Source of the DNA: Fibrobacter sp.
GTDB taxonomy: Bacteria > Fibrobacterota > Fibrobacteria > Fibrobacterales > Fibrobacteraceae
Direction: 5' to 3'
Assembly (NCBI GenBank): GCA_017959225.1
Contig: JAGDBD010000121.1
Coordinates: forward strand, 1 to 35,283
Length of the DNA: 35,283 nt
The position numbers were made by a program, and so were the translations under genes. The notes beneath the pieces are model-generated. The model was not told the origin of the DNA and did not search any database. It worked only from the letters and a program-made list of their open reading frames with translations. Of the stretch, positions 1 through 6,349 are shown piece by piece (the stretch's first letter is position 1; the number at the start of each line of letters is the position of its first letter).

Positions 1-6
1 CCCGCT
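1..6 (+). tRNA. 3' tip of a tRNA-Gly gene (cut by window edge)
   Basis: The first bases match the acceptor-stem 3' strand and discriminator T of the complete tRNA-Gly at 147-219, and the following terminator is almost the same in both places. I infer that the window begins at the end of an upstream tandem copy. The anticodon is outside the window, so the isotype is inferred from this similarity only. Confidence 0.6.
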
Positions 7-10
7 CTTA

Positions 11-45
11 AAAAACCACTCTTCTTGAGTGGTTTTTTCTTTTTT
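11..45 (+). terminator. Rho-independent terminator of the upstream tRNA-Gly copy
   Basis: A six-base-pair CCACTC/GAGTGG stem with a 5-nt loop is extended by an A-run pairing with a T-run and followed by further Ts. It lies directly after the truncated tRNA and is nearly identical to the terminator at 225-258. Confidence 0.85.
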
Positions 46-105
46 ATCCAAAAAATTTTCCATTTCCTAAATGCGAAAAAAATGATTTTTTTCAAAGGAA
101 CCCCT

Positions 106-134
106 TTGACAATTTGCATTTTATTTTCTATACT
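106..134 (+). promoter_or_regulatory. Sigma70-type promoter of tRNA-Gly
   Basis: TTGACA (106-111) and TATACT (129-134) are separated by exactly 17 nt, a near-consensus sigma70 promoter. The predicted start is around 141, a few bases before the mature tRNA. The strong promoter between two terminated tRNA copies shows that this copy is transcribed independently. Confidence 0.85.
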
Positions 135-146
135 TGGGACACCCCC

Positions 147-219
<73 letters not shown>

Positions 220-224
220 CTCTT

Positions 225-258
225 AAAAACCACTCTTCTTGAGTGGTTTTTCTTTTTT
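225..258 (+). terminator. Rho-independent terminator of tRNA-Gly
   Basis: The CCACTC/GAGTGG stem (230-235 with 241-246) has flanking A and T runs and ends in a T-rich tail. It is a near copy of the terminator at 11-45, so the tRNA and its terminator were duplicated together. Confidence 0.88.
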
Positions 259-273
259 AAATAAATCTGCTCA

Positions 274-298
274 CAAAAAAAGGCGCCCAACGGGCGCC
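274..298 (-). terminator. Terminator of the Ser-rich lipoprotein gene (minus strand)
   Basis: A GGCGCCC/GGGCGCC stem with a 3-nt loop (282-298) is followed, when read on the minus strand, by a run of seven Ts (complement of 275-281). It lies 26 bases beyond the stop codon at 324. Confidence 0.85.
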
Positions 299-323
299 CC
301 CCCAACCAAATCGATAAACCCGA

Positions 324-1229
324 TTATTCCTGGCAAACCTGCGTTTCATTTCCGTTGTGGCTCGTGCACGTGGATTTCGCCGCACTATAGCCCATTTCTA
401 CGCCGATTTCCTTCGACATGTCATAATAGGAGAAGGACTGGTTGCTAGTCGTTCCATCCGAATAGGTAATGGTCAAGCTCAATGTAGAACCATCGCTCGA
501 ATAGACATAAGATGCGTCATTTCCAAAATCATCCTTCACCACAAAGTGCCAGGTCGTGACATCGCTTTTGACCATCGCATCGCATTGGCCAACGCTTTCG
601 CAAGCGCTTTCCGCTTCCGAAGAACTGGATTCTTCAGCCGCTTCTTCGCTCGAAGAAGACTGATCCAAGCTTTCCGAAGAAGAAAGCGGAGTTTCTTCCG
701 AAGAAGAAGACAGCAAAACTTCTTCCGAAGACGAAGACGCCTCTTCAGAACTGAATCCGCACTTGCTCACAATGCTATAACCGAGATAAGCCCAAGTCCA
801 ACTATAAGAGCCGTCGTCATCCTGCTGGCATTCCCAATAGCCATCTGCAGAAGAAACGTAAAGATGCGAGCATTTGTTAGCGGCAGAGCATTTATAAGTG
901 CCATCAAAGACTGGGTCGCTGGTTTCGATGGTATCGAGGAAAACGCCCGTAGCCCCCGAGCTAGAAGCCGGAGTCGTTGCCAAATTCCAGGTCAAACCAA
1001 GGATCGTCTCTTCACAAACGAGCGCGGCATCGGAACCGTCTTCATTTCCGCCCTTCAGCAAAGCCGTTTGTCCCGCTGTGCAGGCCGTCGTCAAAGCCTG
1101 TTCCCAGCTGCTAAATTCATAATCGTAATTCGATTCCGGTCCGCTCGAAGAGCTAGAGCTACTGCAAGCGTAAAAAGAAAGAGCGCCTATCAAAGCGGCA
1201 CCCAATGCCAAGATTTTCTTCTGATTCAT
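324..1229 (-). CDS. Ser-rich lipoprotein of unknown function
   Basis: This 301-residue protein begins with a lipoprotein signal peptide: a Lys-Lys N-region, a hydrophobic core and a lipobox ending at Cys22, followed by seven serines. It should be anchored to a membrane on the periplasmic side or on the cell surface. Two unrecognised domains (about 30-155 and 210-301) are joined by a Ser/Glu-rich low-complexity linker, a style common in Fibrobacter exported proteins. The paired cysteines in both domains could form disulfides. The start is supported by an AGGAG site six bases upstream, a promoter at 1274-1302 and a terminator at 274-298, so the gene appears monocistronic. I do not recognise a family and assign no function. 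Confidence 0.85.
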   Translation of the reverse strand: MNQKKILALGAALIGALSFYACSSSSSSSGPESNYDYEFSSWEQALTTACTAGQTALLKGGNEDGSDAALVCEETILGLTWNLATTPASSSGATGVFLDTIETSDPVFDGTYKCSAANKCSHLYVSSADGYWECQQDDDGSYSWTWAYLGYSIVSKCGFSSEEASSSSEEVLLSSSSEETPLSSSESLDQSSSSEEAAEESSSSEAESACESVGQCDAMVKSDVTTWHFVVKDDFGNDASYVYSSDGSTLSLTITYSDGTTSNQSFSYYDMSKEIGVEMGYSAAKSTCTSHNGNETQVCQE

Positions 1230-1273
1230 TTTTTCTCCTACCCCGTCGGCACACCTCCAACGGATTGAGTCAA

Positions 1274-1302
1274 ATGTAACTATTTGTTACGAAAAGTTGC
1301 AA
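1274..1302 (-). promoter_or_regulatory. Sigma70-type promoter of the Ser-rich lipoprotein
   Basis: Read on the minus strand, TTGCAA (1302-1297) and TTACAT (1279-1274) are 17 nt apart. The predicted start is near 1267, which gives a leader of about 40 nt containing the AGGAG site used at 1229. Confidence 0.6.
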
Positions 1303-1360
1303 ATTTTCCCACGACTTCCGTTTATTTGTTTACAACATTACCGTCCATAGCAACGGTTCG

Positions 1361-1495
1361 TTTTTAAGGTTTGAGCGAGCTGCGGGAGCGACGTCCGATT
1401 CGGAACGAGTTCAGCGTTACTCCCGGCGTATGAGCGAAGCGAATGAAAGCCGGCTGGGGCCCGTTTTTACCGCTGAGCGAGCTGCGCGAGCCGAG
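1361..1495 (+). repeat. Imperfect direct repeat with GAGCGAGCTGCG core
   Basis: The 13-base core TGAGCGAGCTGCG occurs at 1372-1384 and again at 1474-1486, each preceded at nearly the same distance by CGTTTTTA (1359-1366 and 1462-1469). Between them is GAGCGAAGCG (1432-1441). The same decamer, in the opposite orientation, is the heart of the repeat at 3241-3268 inside a neighbouring gene. This looks like dispersed repeat material in an intergenic spacer. Confidence 0.6.
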
Positions 1496-1579
1496 TGGAG
1501 AAGCGGATGACGCAACCGCATTTCGCGGGTAAGTTCCGTTCCGAGCTGATATCTCGGTCGGAAAAACTTTCAAGAGCAT

Positions 1580-2320
1580 TTAAAAAGTCAGCAGGAACGT
1601 CGCCCCGGGACCTTCCGGTCGAAATTCCGGAAACACATTCCAATGGCGAGGATTCGCTTCAGCAAGACTGCTCGACGTTGAACGGTAAATGCGCATCACG
1701 TCCAAAACCGAAATCACACGGTTCAAAATCAATGCACCAATGGAAATCTGGAAAGCTATTCGCGAAATGCGGTAATTGCGCAAAATGTCTTGATAATGCG
1801 ACATATGTTTAGTCGTTTCCGGATTATCGCTTGAACCCCAGTTCCAGGTATGTTCTTCATCATAAGGATAATCTTCATCGATCGCTTTTCCACTGCGAAG
1901 CATCGCCTGGTTGTAATCTTCATCCGAATCCGGATTCGAATTTTCACCATCCACTCCACCACGGCTACGGTAATCCGCCATCAAATTCAAAAAACTTTCG
2001 CTAGAGGGCGGATTCGAAATTCCGGCATAACGCGACGCATAAGACCGCGCACTGGCAATTTGGCGTTCTCCAAAGAAATAACTGCCGAAAGTCGCCACCC
2101 AAAGTGCGACATCCGTCCAGATATAAACTTTAGAATAGGAACCTTCGCCCAAATACAATTGTCCAAGCCCCGGCAAAAGGGTCGATGCGCCGATCGCAAG
2201 TGGCAAGCTCTTGGAAGAGTTCCTGCTAATGGATTCGTCGACAGCGATCACGGTCGTCTGCGCAAAGGATTCCGCAGAACAAAGAAGGACCACCAAAAAG
2301 ACTGCCAATAATTTTTTCAT
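1580..2320 (-). CDS. DUF5683-like exported/membrane protein, shorter paralogue
   Basis: This 246-residue protein has an N-terminal signal peptide ending near FAQ and a conserved PGLGQLYLG segment followed by a hydrophobic stretch. A second hydrophobic helix (about 190-210) reads LILNRVISVLDV. The PGxGQ-Y-G motif plus two membrane segments resembles the DUF5683 family, whose role is unknown. It lies only 4 nt after the stop of the gene at 2325-3542, which shares the same motifs (PGSGQLYVG and LILNHIVSALDA), so the pair looks like a tandem duplication in one operon. No clear Shine-Dalgarno precedes the start, which suggests coupling to the upstream gene. Family assignment is from motif memory only. 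Confidence 0.75.
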   Translation of the reverse strand: MKKLLAVFLVVLLCSAESFAQTTVIAVDESISRNSSKSLPLAIGASTLLPGLGQLYLGEGSYSKVYIWTDVALWVATFGSYFFGERQIASARSYASRYAGISNPPSSESFLNLMADYRSRGGVDGENSNPDSDEDYNQAMLRSGKAIDEDYPYDEEHTWNWGSSDNPETTKHMSHYQDILRNYRISRIAFQISIGALILNRVISVLDVMRIYRSTSSSLAEANPRHWNVFPEFRPEGPGATFLLTF

Positions 2321-2324
2321 GGGT

Positions 2325-3542
2325 TTAGAAATTGAAGTAAACGTTCAGCACGGACTGGGAATTCATCGGAATGAATCCGCCTTCGAAATGAAGCCTGTCA
2401 TACCAAGAAAGTTCTTCTTCATAAAGGACTTTGTTGTGTGAATGCGCGGACCAGGCTGCATCCAAAGCAGAAACGATATGGTTCAAAATCAGACCGCCAA
2501 AGAACCACGCCTGCAAATCGGCATAATCATTTGCCTTGCTGCGTAAGCTGCGGTAGATTTTCCAATTGGAAGATGTTCCAAGGGATACGGTTTCAGCATC
2601 GTCATTGGACAAATTCAAGGCAGAAACCGCGGCTTCGTCTTCCACATCGTCCCAACCGAGAACATACGTTGAACCGGCAATAGAGGAATAATAGGAACCG
2701 GCATTGTACAAGTCGAACGAACCATTCACATGGTTCACATGATTTTTGTCGTTTGTCAATTCCTTACCTTCCACGTAGCAGCCATTGGTCGAAGCTTCTC
2801 CGTAGATGGATTTGCAATACGTTTCGCGGTTAGACAGATAGCGTTCCACAAATTCCGCTTCTTCATCCGAATCGTCCAGTCCGTTGTACAGATCGTGCAT
2901 TTTGGATTCATATGTATATGCGGAATAATGGTTCTTGGCGAACTTCTTGTATTTTTTCACCTGCTTGTCATATTTATAGACGGAGTAATAGTACCAACTT
3001 CCCCAGAGAGCGCCTTCAATTGCAAGGTAAGCCGCGCCACGGATGTAATTAAATGTGGATCCTCCGACGTATAGCTGTCCCGAACCCGGAACGACCAACG
3101 AGAAGAATAAAGCTTTGCGCGGGCTCTTGTATTTGCCTTTCATTTCATCGATGCTGTAGACCTTCGAAACCTTGGTCGGTCCCAAGATGTCCCGACGAGA
3201 AATCGAAGACGACGAAGCAATCTCTATGACAGAAGAACTGGATTGCTGCGCTTCGCTCGCAATGGCAACTGAGGAAGATGACACTGCACCATCATAAGCG
3301 GAAGACGATGATGGCTGAACCGCATTGCTGTCACCCCGAGGAGTCGATGACGACGATGATTGCCGCGCTTCGCTAGCAATGGCAACTGAGGAGGATGACG
3401 CGGCACTGTCATAAACGGAAGACGACGAAACAACCTCTGCAGCCTTGGTTTCTTCTTCGAATTCGGCAAACAGATCGCGAACTTGCGCAAACGCGGAAGT
3501 TGAAAGAAATAAAAAACTAAAAGCGATGACGATTGAGCGCAT
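2325..3542 (-). CDS. DUF5683-like exported/membrane protein with repeat-built Ser linker
   Basis: This 405-residue protein has a signal peptide (residues 1-20, ending AFAQ) and a Ser-rich low-complexity linker (about 37-113). Its C-terminal domain has the PGSGQLYVG motif, a hydrophobic segment after it, and a helix reading LILNHIVSALDA. It is a paralogue of the next gene (1580-2320), with which it forms an operon. The linker contains two units 39 residues apart, each with the string SSSSVAIASEA. No Shine-Dalgarno is visible before the ATG; the leader is T-rich and starts 12 bases after the rplI terminator T-run, so expression may depend on readthrough or an unseen promoter. Its function is unknown. 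Confidence 0.78.
   Translation of the reverse strand: MRSIVIAFSFLFLSTSAFAQVRDLFAEFEEETKAAEVVSSSSVYDSAASSSSVAIASEARQSSSSSTPRGDSNAVQPSSSSAYDGAVSSSSVAIASEAQQSSSSVIEIASSSSISRRDILGPTKVSKVYSIDEMKGKYKSPRKALFFSLVVPGSGQLYVGGSTFNYIRGAAYLAIEGALWGSWYYYSVYKYDKQVKKYKKFAKNHYSAYTYESKMHDLYNGLDDSDEEAEFVERYLSNRETYCKSIYGEASTNGCYVEGKELTNDKNHVNHVNGSFDLYNAGSYYSSIAGSTYVLGWDDVEDEAAVSALNLSNDDAETVSLGTSSNWKIYRSLRSKANDYADLQAWFFGGLILNHIVSALDAAWSAHSHNKVLYEEELSWYDRLHFEGGFIPMNSQSVLNVYFNF
3241..3268 (-). repeat. In-frame copy 1 of a palindromic VAIASEA-type repeat
   Basis: Read on the minus strand the segment contains ATTGCGAGCGAAGCG and ends in GCAAT, so ATTGC and GCAAT form the arms of an imperfect palindrome. This matches, from memory, a dispersed repeat family in many bacterial genomes whose chance translation is VAIASEA(K)QS. 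Here it is translated as part of the Ser-rich linker. Confidence 0.65.
3358..3385 (-). repeat. In-frame copy 2 of a palindromic VAIASEA-type repeat
   Basis: This copy differs from that at 3241-3268 at two positions and lies exactly 117 bp away. It has the same ATTGC/GCAAT arms and the same reading frame (VAIASEA), so frame was preserved when the unit was duplicated. Confidence 0.65.
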
Positions 3543-3553
3543 AGGAAAAATTT

Positions 3554-3588
3554 ACAAAAAAAGCCGTTCCAAAAGGAACGGCTTTTCT
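3554..3588 (-). terminator. Terminator of the rpsF-rpsR-rplI operon
   Basis: A 12-bp perfect stem (3559-3570 with 3575-3586, AAAAGCCGTTCC arm) with a 4-nt loop is followed on the minus strand by seven Ts. It lies about 30 nt past the rplI stop and immediately before the ATG of the next gene at 3542. Confidence 0.88.
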
Positions 3589-3619
3589 TTTTCAAAGCTT
3601 GAAAAAGGAATCTGTCAGC

Positions 3620-4066
3620 TTAGTCAGCCTTAACGACCCAAACCTTCACTTCAGCAGAGACTTCACCGAAGACCTTGATGGTCACCGGATAAACGCCGAG
3701 CTGCTTGATCGGTTCAGCGAGAGCCACCTGTGCACGGGTGATCTTGATACCCTGCTTGGTGATTTCGTCTGCAATGTCAGCAGCCGTCACGGAACCGTAA
3801 AGACGTTCGCCTTCGACAACGCGACGAGAGAGGTTGACAGTCACTTCAGCGAGCTTAGCAGCGACTTCGCGTGCAGCGCCGAGTTCCTTGTTGAAGAGAG
3901 CTTCCATCGCTTCGCGGTTTTCTGCAATCTTCTTCTTAGCTTCTTCCGTAGTACGGATAGCGAGCTTGTTCGGGATGAGGTAGTTCATGGCATAGCCGTT
4001 CTTTACCTTCACCACGTCCATCATGTTGCCGAGATTCGGCACATTGGCTTTAAGAATAACTTCCAT
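3620..4066 (-). CDS. rplI: 50S ribosomal protein L9
   Basis: This 148-residue protein has the typical L9 length and two-domain shape. The N-terminal rRNA-binding domain starts MEVILKANVPNLG and carries the conserved N-Y-L-I-P segment (YAMNYLIPNKLA). A long charged connecting helix (about 42-75) follows, then a C-terminal domain with RLYGSVT. L9 binds 23S rRNA near the L1 stalk and affects translational fidelity. It is the last gene of the rpsF-rpsR-rplI operon, 9 nt after rpsR, with an AAGGAG site before the ATG and a strong terminator downstream. No ssb or priB lies in this operon, unlike in some other bacteria. Confidence 0.97.
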   Translation of the reverse strand: MEVILKANVPNLGNMMDVVKVKNGYAMNYLIPNKLAIRTTEEAKKKIAENREAMEALFNKELGAAREVAAKLAEVTVNLSRRVVEGERLYGSVTAADIADEITKQGIKITRAQVALAEPIKQLGVYPVTIKVFGEVSAEVKVWVVKAD

Positions 4067-4075
4067 TTTTGCTCC

Positions 4076-4327
4076 TTAGCGCAGAGTGTCTGCGACGAAC
4101 GGCAAAATAGCCATGTGACGTGCGCGCTTGATTGCTTCGACGAGCATGCGCTGATACTTGGCACTCGTGCCGGAAATACGACGAGGAATGATCTTGCCGC
4201 GTTCAGAGATGAAACGACGGAGAACCTTTTCGTCCTTATAATCGATGTACTGGACCTTATTTTCAGTGAACCAGCAGGTCTTCTTGCGACGAACGCGAGA
4301 ATTGTTCTTCTTATCTTCGAAAGCCAT
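4076..4327 (-). CDS. rpsR: 30S ribosomal protein S18
   Basis: This 83-residue small-subunit protein pairs with S6 on the 16S rRNA platform. The S18 signature is clear: the [19 protein letters not shown] stretch (about residues 28-46) and the basic [16 protein letters not shown] segment. Its start codon overlaps the rpsF stop by one base (TAATG), which points to translational coupling so that the S6 and S18 partners are made together. The usual Zn-coordinating cysteine set is absent; only Cys18 remains. Confidence 0.97.
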   Translation of the reverse strand: MAFEDKKNNSRVRRKKTCWFTENKVQYIDYKDEKVLRRFISERGKIIPRRISGTSAKYQRMLVEAIKRARHMAILPFVADTLR

Positions 4328-4692
4328 TATTCAGCATCTCCTTCTTCAGCGTCGATCGGAGTTACATCTTCGGTCTGGCTCAAGTTCTTGTCGTAAACGA
4401 TTTCAGACATCGGATAATCCACGAGAGTGATCCAACGGAGAACGTTTTCATCGAGCTTGAAGATGTTTTCAAGTTCAGCAACCACGGAAGCTTCTGCCTT
4501 GTAGTAGAAGATCACATAGTAACCGTGAGTCTTGTGCTTGATTTCGTAAGCGAGCTTGCGCTTGCCCCAATCGTCGCGGCGAAGGATTTCGCCTGCTGCG
4601 GTAATCTTGTCGGCGAAGCTCTGAACTTCGGACGCAATCACGTCGTCAGAGAGCATGGCGTCGAGAAGCACCATTGTTTCGTACTGTTTCAT
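4327..4692 (-). CDS. rpsF: 30S ribosomal protein S6
   Basis: This 121-residue protein starts [14 protein letters not shown], the family's N-terminus, and keeps the conserved [12 protein letters not shown] and Y-Y-V-I-F-Y-Y strands. It forms the S6-S18 pair on the 16S platform. A longer reading frame runs upstream to 4791, but the extra 33 residues (Trp-rich) are leader RNA: the frame crosses the promoter at 4763-4791 and the hairpins at 4712-4756, and an AAAGGGA site sits just before the chosen ATG. The acidic C-terminal tail ends DAEEGDAE. It is the first gene of the operon. Confidence 0.96.
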   Translation of the reverse strand: MKQYETMVLLDAMLSDDVIASEVQSFADKITAAGEILRRDDWGKRKLAYEIKHKTHGYYVIFYYKAEASVVAELENIFKLDENVLRWITLVDYPMSEIVYDKNLSQTEDVTPIDAEEGDAE

Positions 4693-4711
4693 AAAATCCC
4701 TTTGGACTTCA

Positions 4712-4756
4712 GCCCATATCCACCATGGATACAGGAGGGCCCCATTTTGCATGGGG
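4712..4756 (-). promoter_or_regulatory. Structured rpsF leader, candidate S6:S18 autoregulatory site
   Basis: The roughly 64-nt leader between the promoter and rpsF can form a hairpin at its very 5' end (4756-4740, CCCCAT/ATGGGG). An alternative is a longer stem (GCCC 4740-4737 with GGGC 4715-4712) enclosing a TATCC/GGATA hairpin and an asymmetric internal loop on the 5' side. S6:S18 leaders with an asymmetric loop are known upstream of rpsF in many bacteria. The expected CCG trinucleotide in the loop is not exactly present (CCTG is), so the assignment is tentative. Confidence 0.4.
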
Positions 4757-4762
4757 ACTCCA

Positions 4763-4791
4763 AAAATAGTAAATAACGGAAAATCCGTCAA
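4763..4791 (-). promoter_or_regulatory. Sigma70-type promoter of rpsF-rpsR-rplI
   Basis: On the minus strand, TTGACG (4791-4786) and TATTTT (4768-4763) are separated by exactly 17 nt. The -35 box overlaps the stop codon of the upstream gene (4788). The predicted start is near 4756. Confidence 0.75.
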
Positions 4792-5576
4792 ATGTTCAAA
4801 ATAAAGGCGAGCATCACCGCAACGCCCAATTCGCCCGTTTCGTTAAAAAAGTACCGGTGGACCACTGTTTCTAGGGCGATCCAAGTTCCCAAAACGTTAT
4901 TTCTTAAATATTCCACATTGTTCCGTAGGTTAAAACCTACACCAAACGCAAGAGTCATTTGACCGACGCCCGACCAGTTATGCTCATACCCGGCAGCCCC
5001 GTTCACCGACCAGCTTTCGCTCAAAGCGTACCCCGTTCCCAAAGCGAGACCGCTCGAAAATCCATCCAGCGTATATTCGTTTTCGCAACCTTCGGAAGTT
5101 TCCACGATTTCGCTTTCTTCCGAAGCGTCTTCATCCCCATTTTTTCCACGGATCGTTTCAAGGCTCGTCAGTTCAAAACCAAGGCTCGGTTCCAAATAAA
5201 GGCTCCACTGCGGAGTCACCAAATAATGCAATCGGACATGGCTGTGGTAACGCTGATAAATCATGGAAATGTCGTCGTCAATATTTCCACCGTACATGCG
5301 GACCGATACGCCCGCACTCACATACCGAGCGTAATAATATTCAAGAGTTCCCTGCCACAAGGCCAAAGCTTTGCACTTTTTTCCGCTGGGGGATAAAGCT
5401 CCCCCGCCAATGCCCACGCCAAAGCCTTGCATTTGGTAACTGGTTTCCCTCGGAAGCAGAATGCCACCTTCCACGACCTGCTTTCTCTTGGGTCCAACAA
5501 ATTCTCCGTCCGCAGCAAAAAGCAACGGATTTAGAACCAAACACAGAACGGTCCATATTTTGATCAACCGACCCAT
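4788..5576 (-). CDS. Probable outer-membrane beta-barrel protein, unknown role
   Basis: This 262-residue protein has a signal peptide (cleavage probably after LLFAA, about residue 22). The mature part alternates hydrophobic and polar residues and is rich in Gly, Tyr and aromatic strand ends, for example SLYLEPSLGFEL and SVNGAAGYEHNW, as in small outer-membrane barrels. An acidic insertion (about 145-165) with many Glu/Ser residues probably forms an external loop. No family is recognised. It is divergent from the thioredoxin gene at 5752, and its 3' end abuts the rpsF promoter. The ATG at 5576 has no Shine-Dalgarno; a possible -10 box lies 8 nt before it. Confidence 0.75.
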   Translation of the reverse strand: MGRLIKIWTVLCLVLNPLLFAADGEFVGPKRKQVVEGGILLPRETSYQMQGFGVGIGGGALSPSGKKCKALALWQGTLEYYYARYVSAGVSVRMYGGNIDDDISMIYQRYHSHVRLHYLVTPQWSLYLEPSLGFELTSLETIRGKNGDEDASEESEIVETSEGCENEYTLDGFSSGLALGTGYALSESWSVNGAAGYEHNWSGVGQMTLAFGVGFNLRNNVEYLRNNVLGTWIALETVVHRYFFNETGELGVAVMLAFILNI

Positions 5577-5751
5577 GCCGATAAATGTAGGAAAACGTTC
5601 TAAAAAAATTGAATTTTGCCCGTGTAATCTTCCTCACGTTTGCAAGGATAAAGGCGATTTTAGGCGAAATGGCCATTTAAAACAGCAAGAAATCTCTTTT
5701 TTTTCGAATTTTCTTTTGTATTTTACTGCTGTCTTTGATAGGAGTTTTTGA

Positions 5752-6288
5752 ATGAAATTTGTGGGAAAAGCCATTGCTTTCGTCGCTCTCTTCGCCGTAG
5801 CAGCCCTTGCCCAAGTAGAAGTCAAGCAGGAAGTCCCGGAACTGTTAAAGGATTCTTCCGGAACCGTGCAAAAAATGGATTTTACAATTCCGCTGGCAGG
5901 CATCAACGATCCTGGGATGCTCTTTTCGCATTTTTCGAACAAGCCTCTCCTGATCTTTTACTTTAGCCCCAAGTGTCCGCACTGCCAAGCGAACTTTCCG
6001 CAGGTGCAAAGCCTTATCAAGGAATACGAATCCAAAGGTTTGAACGGCCTTGCAATTTCCATCGGCGGTGGCATCAAAAAGAACGATGTGCGCCTATTCA
6101 TCGACCAGTTTAACGCATCCATGCCCATTTTCCAGGATGTGAATGCAAAGTTCGGTCCGCGCTACGGAACGGGCTACGTCCCGGTGATTTTCTTGGTGAA
6201 CAAAGACGGCACGTTCTACCGCTTCGGTGATTCTTCCAAAAAAAGTTTCACCCAGCTGAAAGAAATTCTCGACAAAATGTTCCCGTAA
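5752..6288 (+). CDS. Exported TlpA-like thioredoxin-fold protein
   Basis: This 178-residue protein has a signal peptide (about 1-20, ending ALA) and a thioredoxin-fold domain with the active site Cys75-Pro-His-Cys78. Its cis-proline loop follows in GTGYVPVIFLV. The family reduces or rearranges disulfides in envelope proteins or delivers reducing power to cytochrome c maturation; the CPHC sequence resembles DsbA/TlpA types. The ATG is preceded by AGGAG at a 7-nt spacing. No Dsb or cytochrome genes are adjacent, so the substrate is unknown. A bidirectional terminator follows, shared with the convergent dapL. Confidence 0.88.
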   Translation: MKFVGKAIAFVALFAVAALAQVEVKQEVPELLKDSSGTVQKMDFTIPLAGINDPGMLFSHFSNKPLLIFYFSPKCPHCQANFPQVQSLIKEYESKGLNGLAISIGGGIKKNDVRLFIDQFNASMPIFQDVNAKFGPRYGTGYVPVIFLVNKDGTFYRFGDSSKKSFTQLKEILDKMFP

Positions 6289-6301
6289 ACATTTCCTTTT
6301 C

Positions 6302-6339
6302 AAAAAAAACGCGGCTCAAAAGAGTCGCGCTTCTTTTTT
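6302..6339. terminator. Bidirectional terminator between the thioredoxin gene and dapL
   Basis: An 8-bp stem (6310-6317 with 6322-6329, one G-T wobble) with an AAAA loop has a T-run on its right side for the plus strand and an A-run on its left, giving eight Ts on the minus strand. It sits between two convergent genes and can serve both. Confidence 0.85.
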
Positions 6340-6349
6340 ACGGAGAATT

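Larger units (their letters stand above)
1230..1579. other. 350-bp intergenic region with promoter and diverged repeats
   Basis: No convincing gene lies here. It holds the promoter of the lipoprotein gene near 1274-1302 and a GC-rich stretch at about 1361-1500 with repeated GAGCGA-type motifs. A short inverted repeat at 1340-1357 (ACCGT/ACGGT) lacks a T-run, so I do not call it a terminator for the gene ending at 1580. Confidence 0.6.
3231..3428 (-). repeat. 117-bp-period tandem repeat coding for the Ser-rich linker
   Basis: Residues 39-66 and 78-104 of the 2325-3542 protein align with an offset of exactly 39 codons (117 bp). Both units read Ser-run, Y-D, Ser-run, VAIASEA, Ser-run. The copies have diverged at several positions, so this is an old in-frame duplication of linker DNA. 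Confidence 0.8.

Noticed and set aside
357..1268. Long plus-strand frame opposite the Ser-rich lipoprotein
   Set aside because: Its product is Arg/Phe-rich with no domain or ribosome-binding site. It is the mirror of Ser/Glu codons of the real minus-strand gene, which has a signal peptide, promoter and terminator.
1340..1357. Terminator for the gene ending at 1580
   Set aside because: The inverted repeat has only five base pairs and an 8-nt loop, with no T-run on the minus strand.
1495..1812. 105-codon plus-strand frame at the end of the DUF5683-like gene
   Set aside because: It is mostly antisense to the C-terminal coding part of the minus-strand gene and has no domain or ribosome-binding site.
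3231..3428. Possible CRISPR-like array
   Set aside because: Only two diverged 28-bp units exist, 117 bp apart and in frame inside a gene, with no cas genes; this is a coding repeat.
4693..4791. N-terminal extension of rpsF by 33 residues
   Set aside because: The extension covers the promoter -35/-10 boxes and leader hairpins, while the family start MKQYETM has a ribosome-binding site at 4692.
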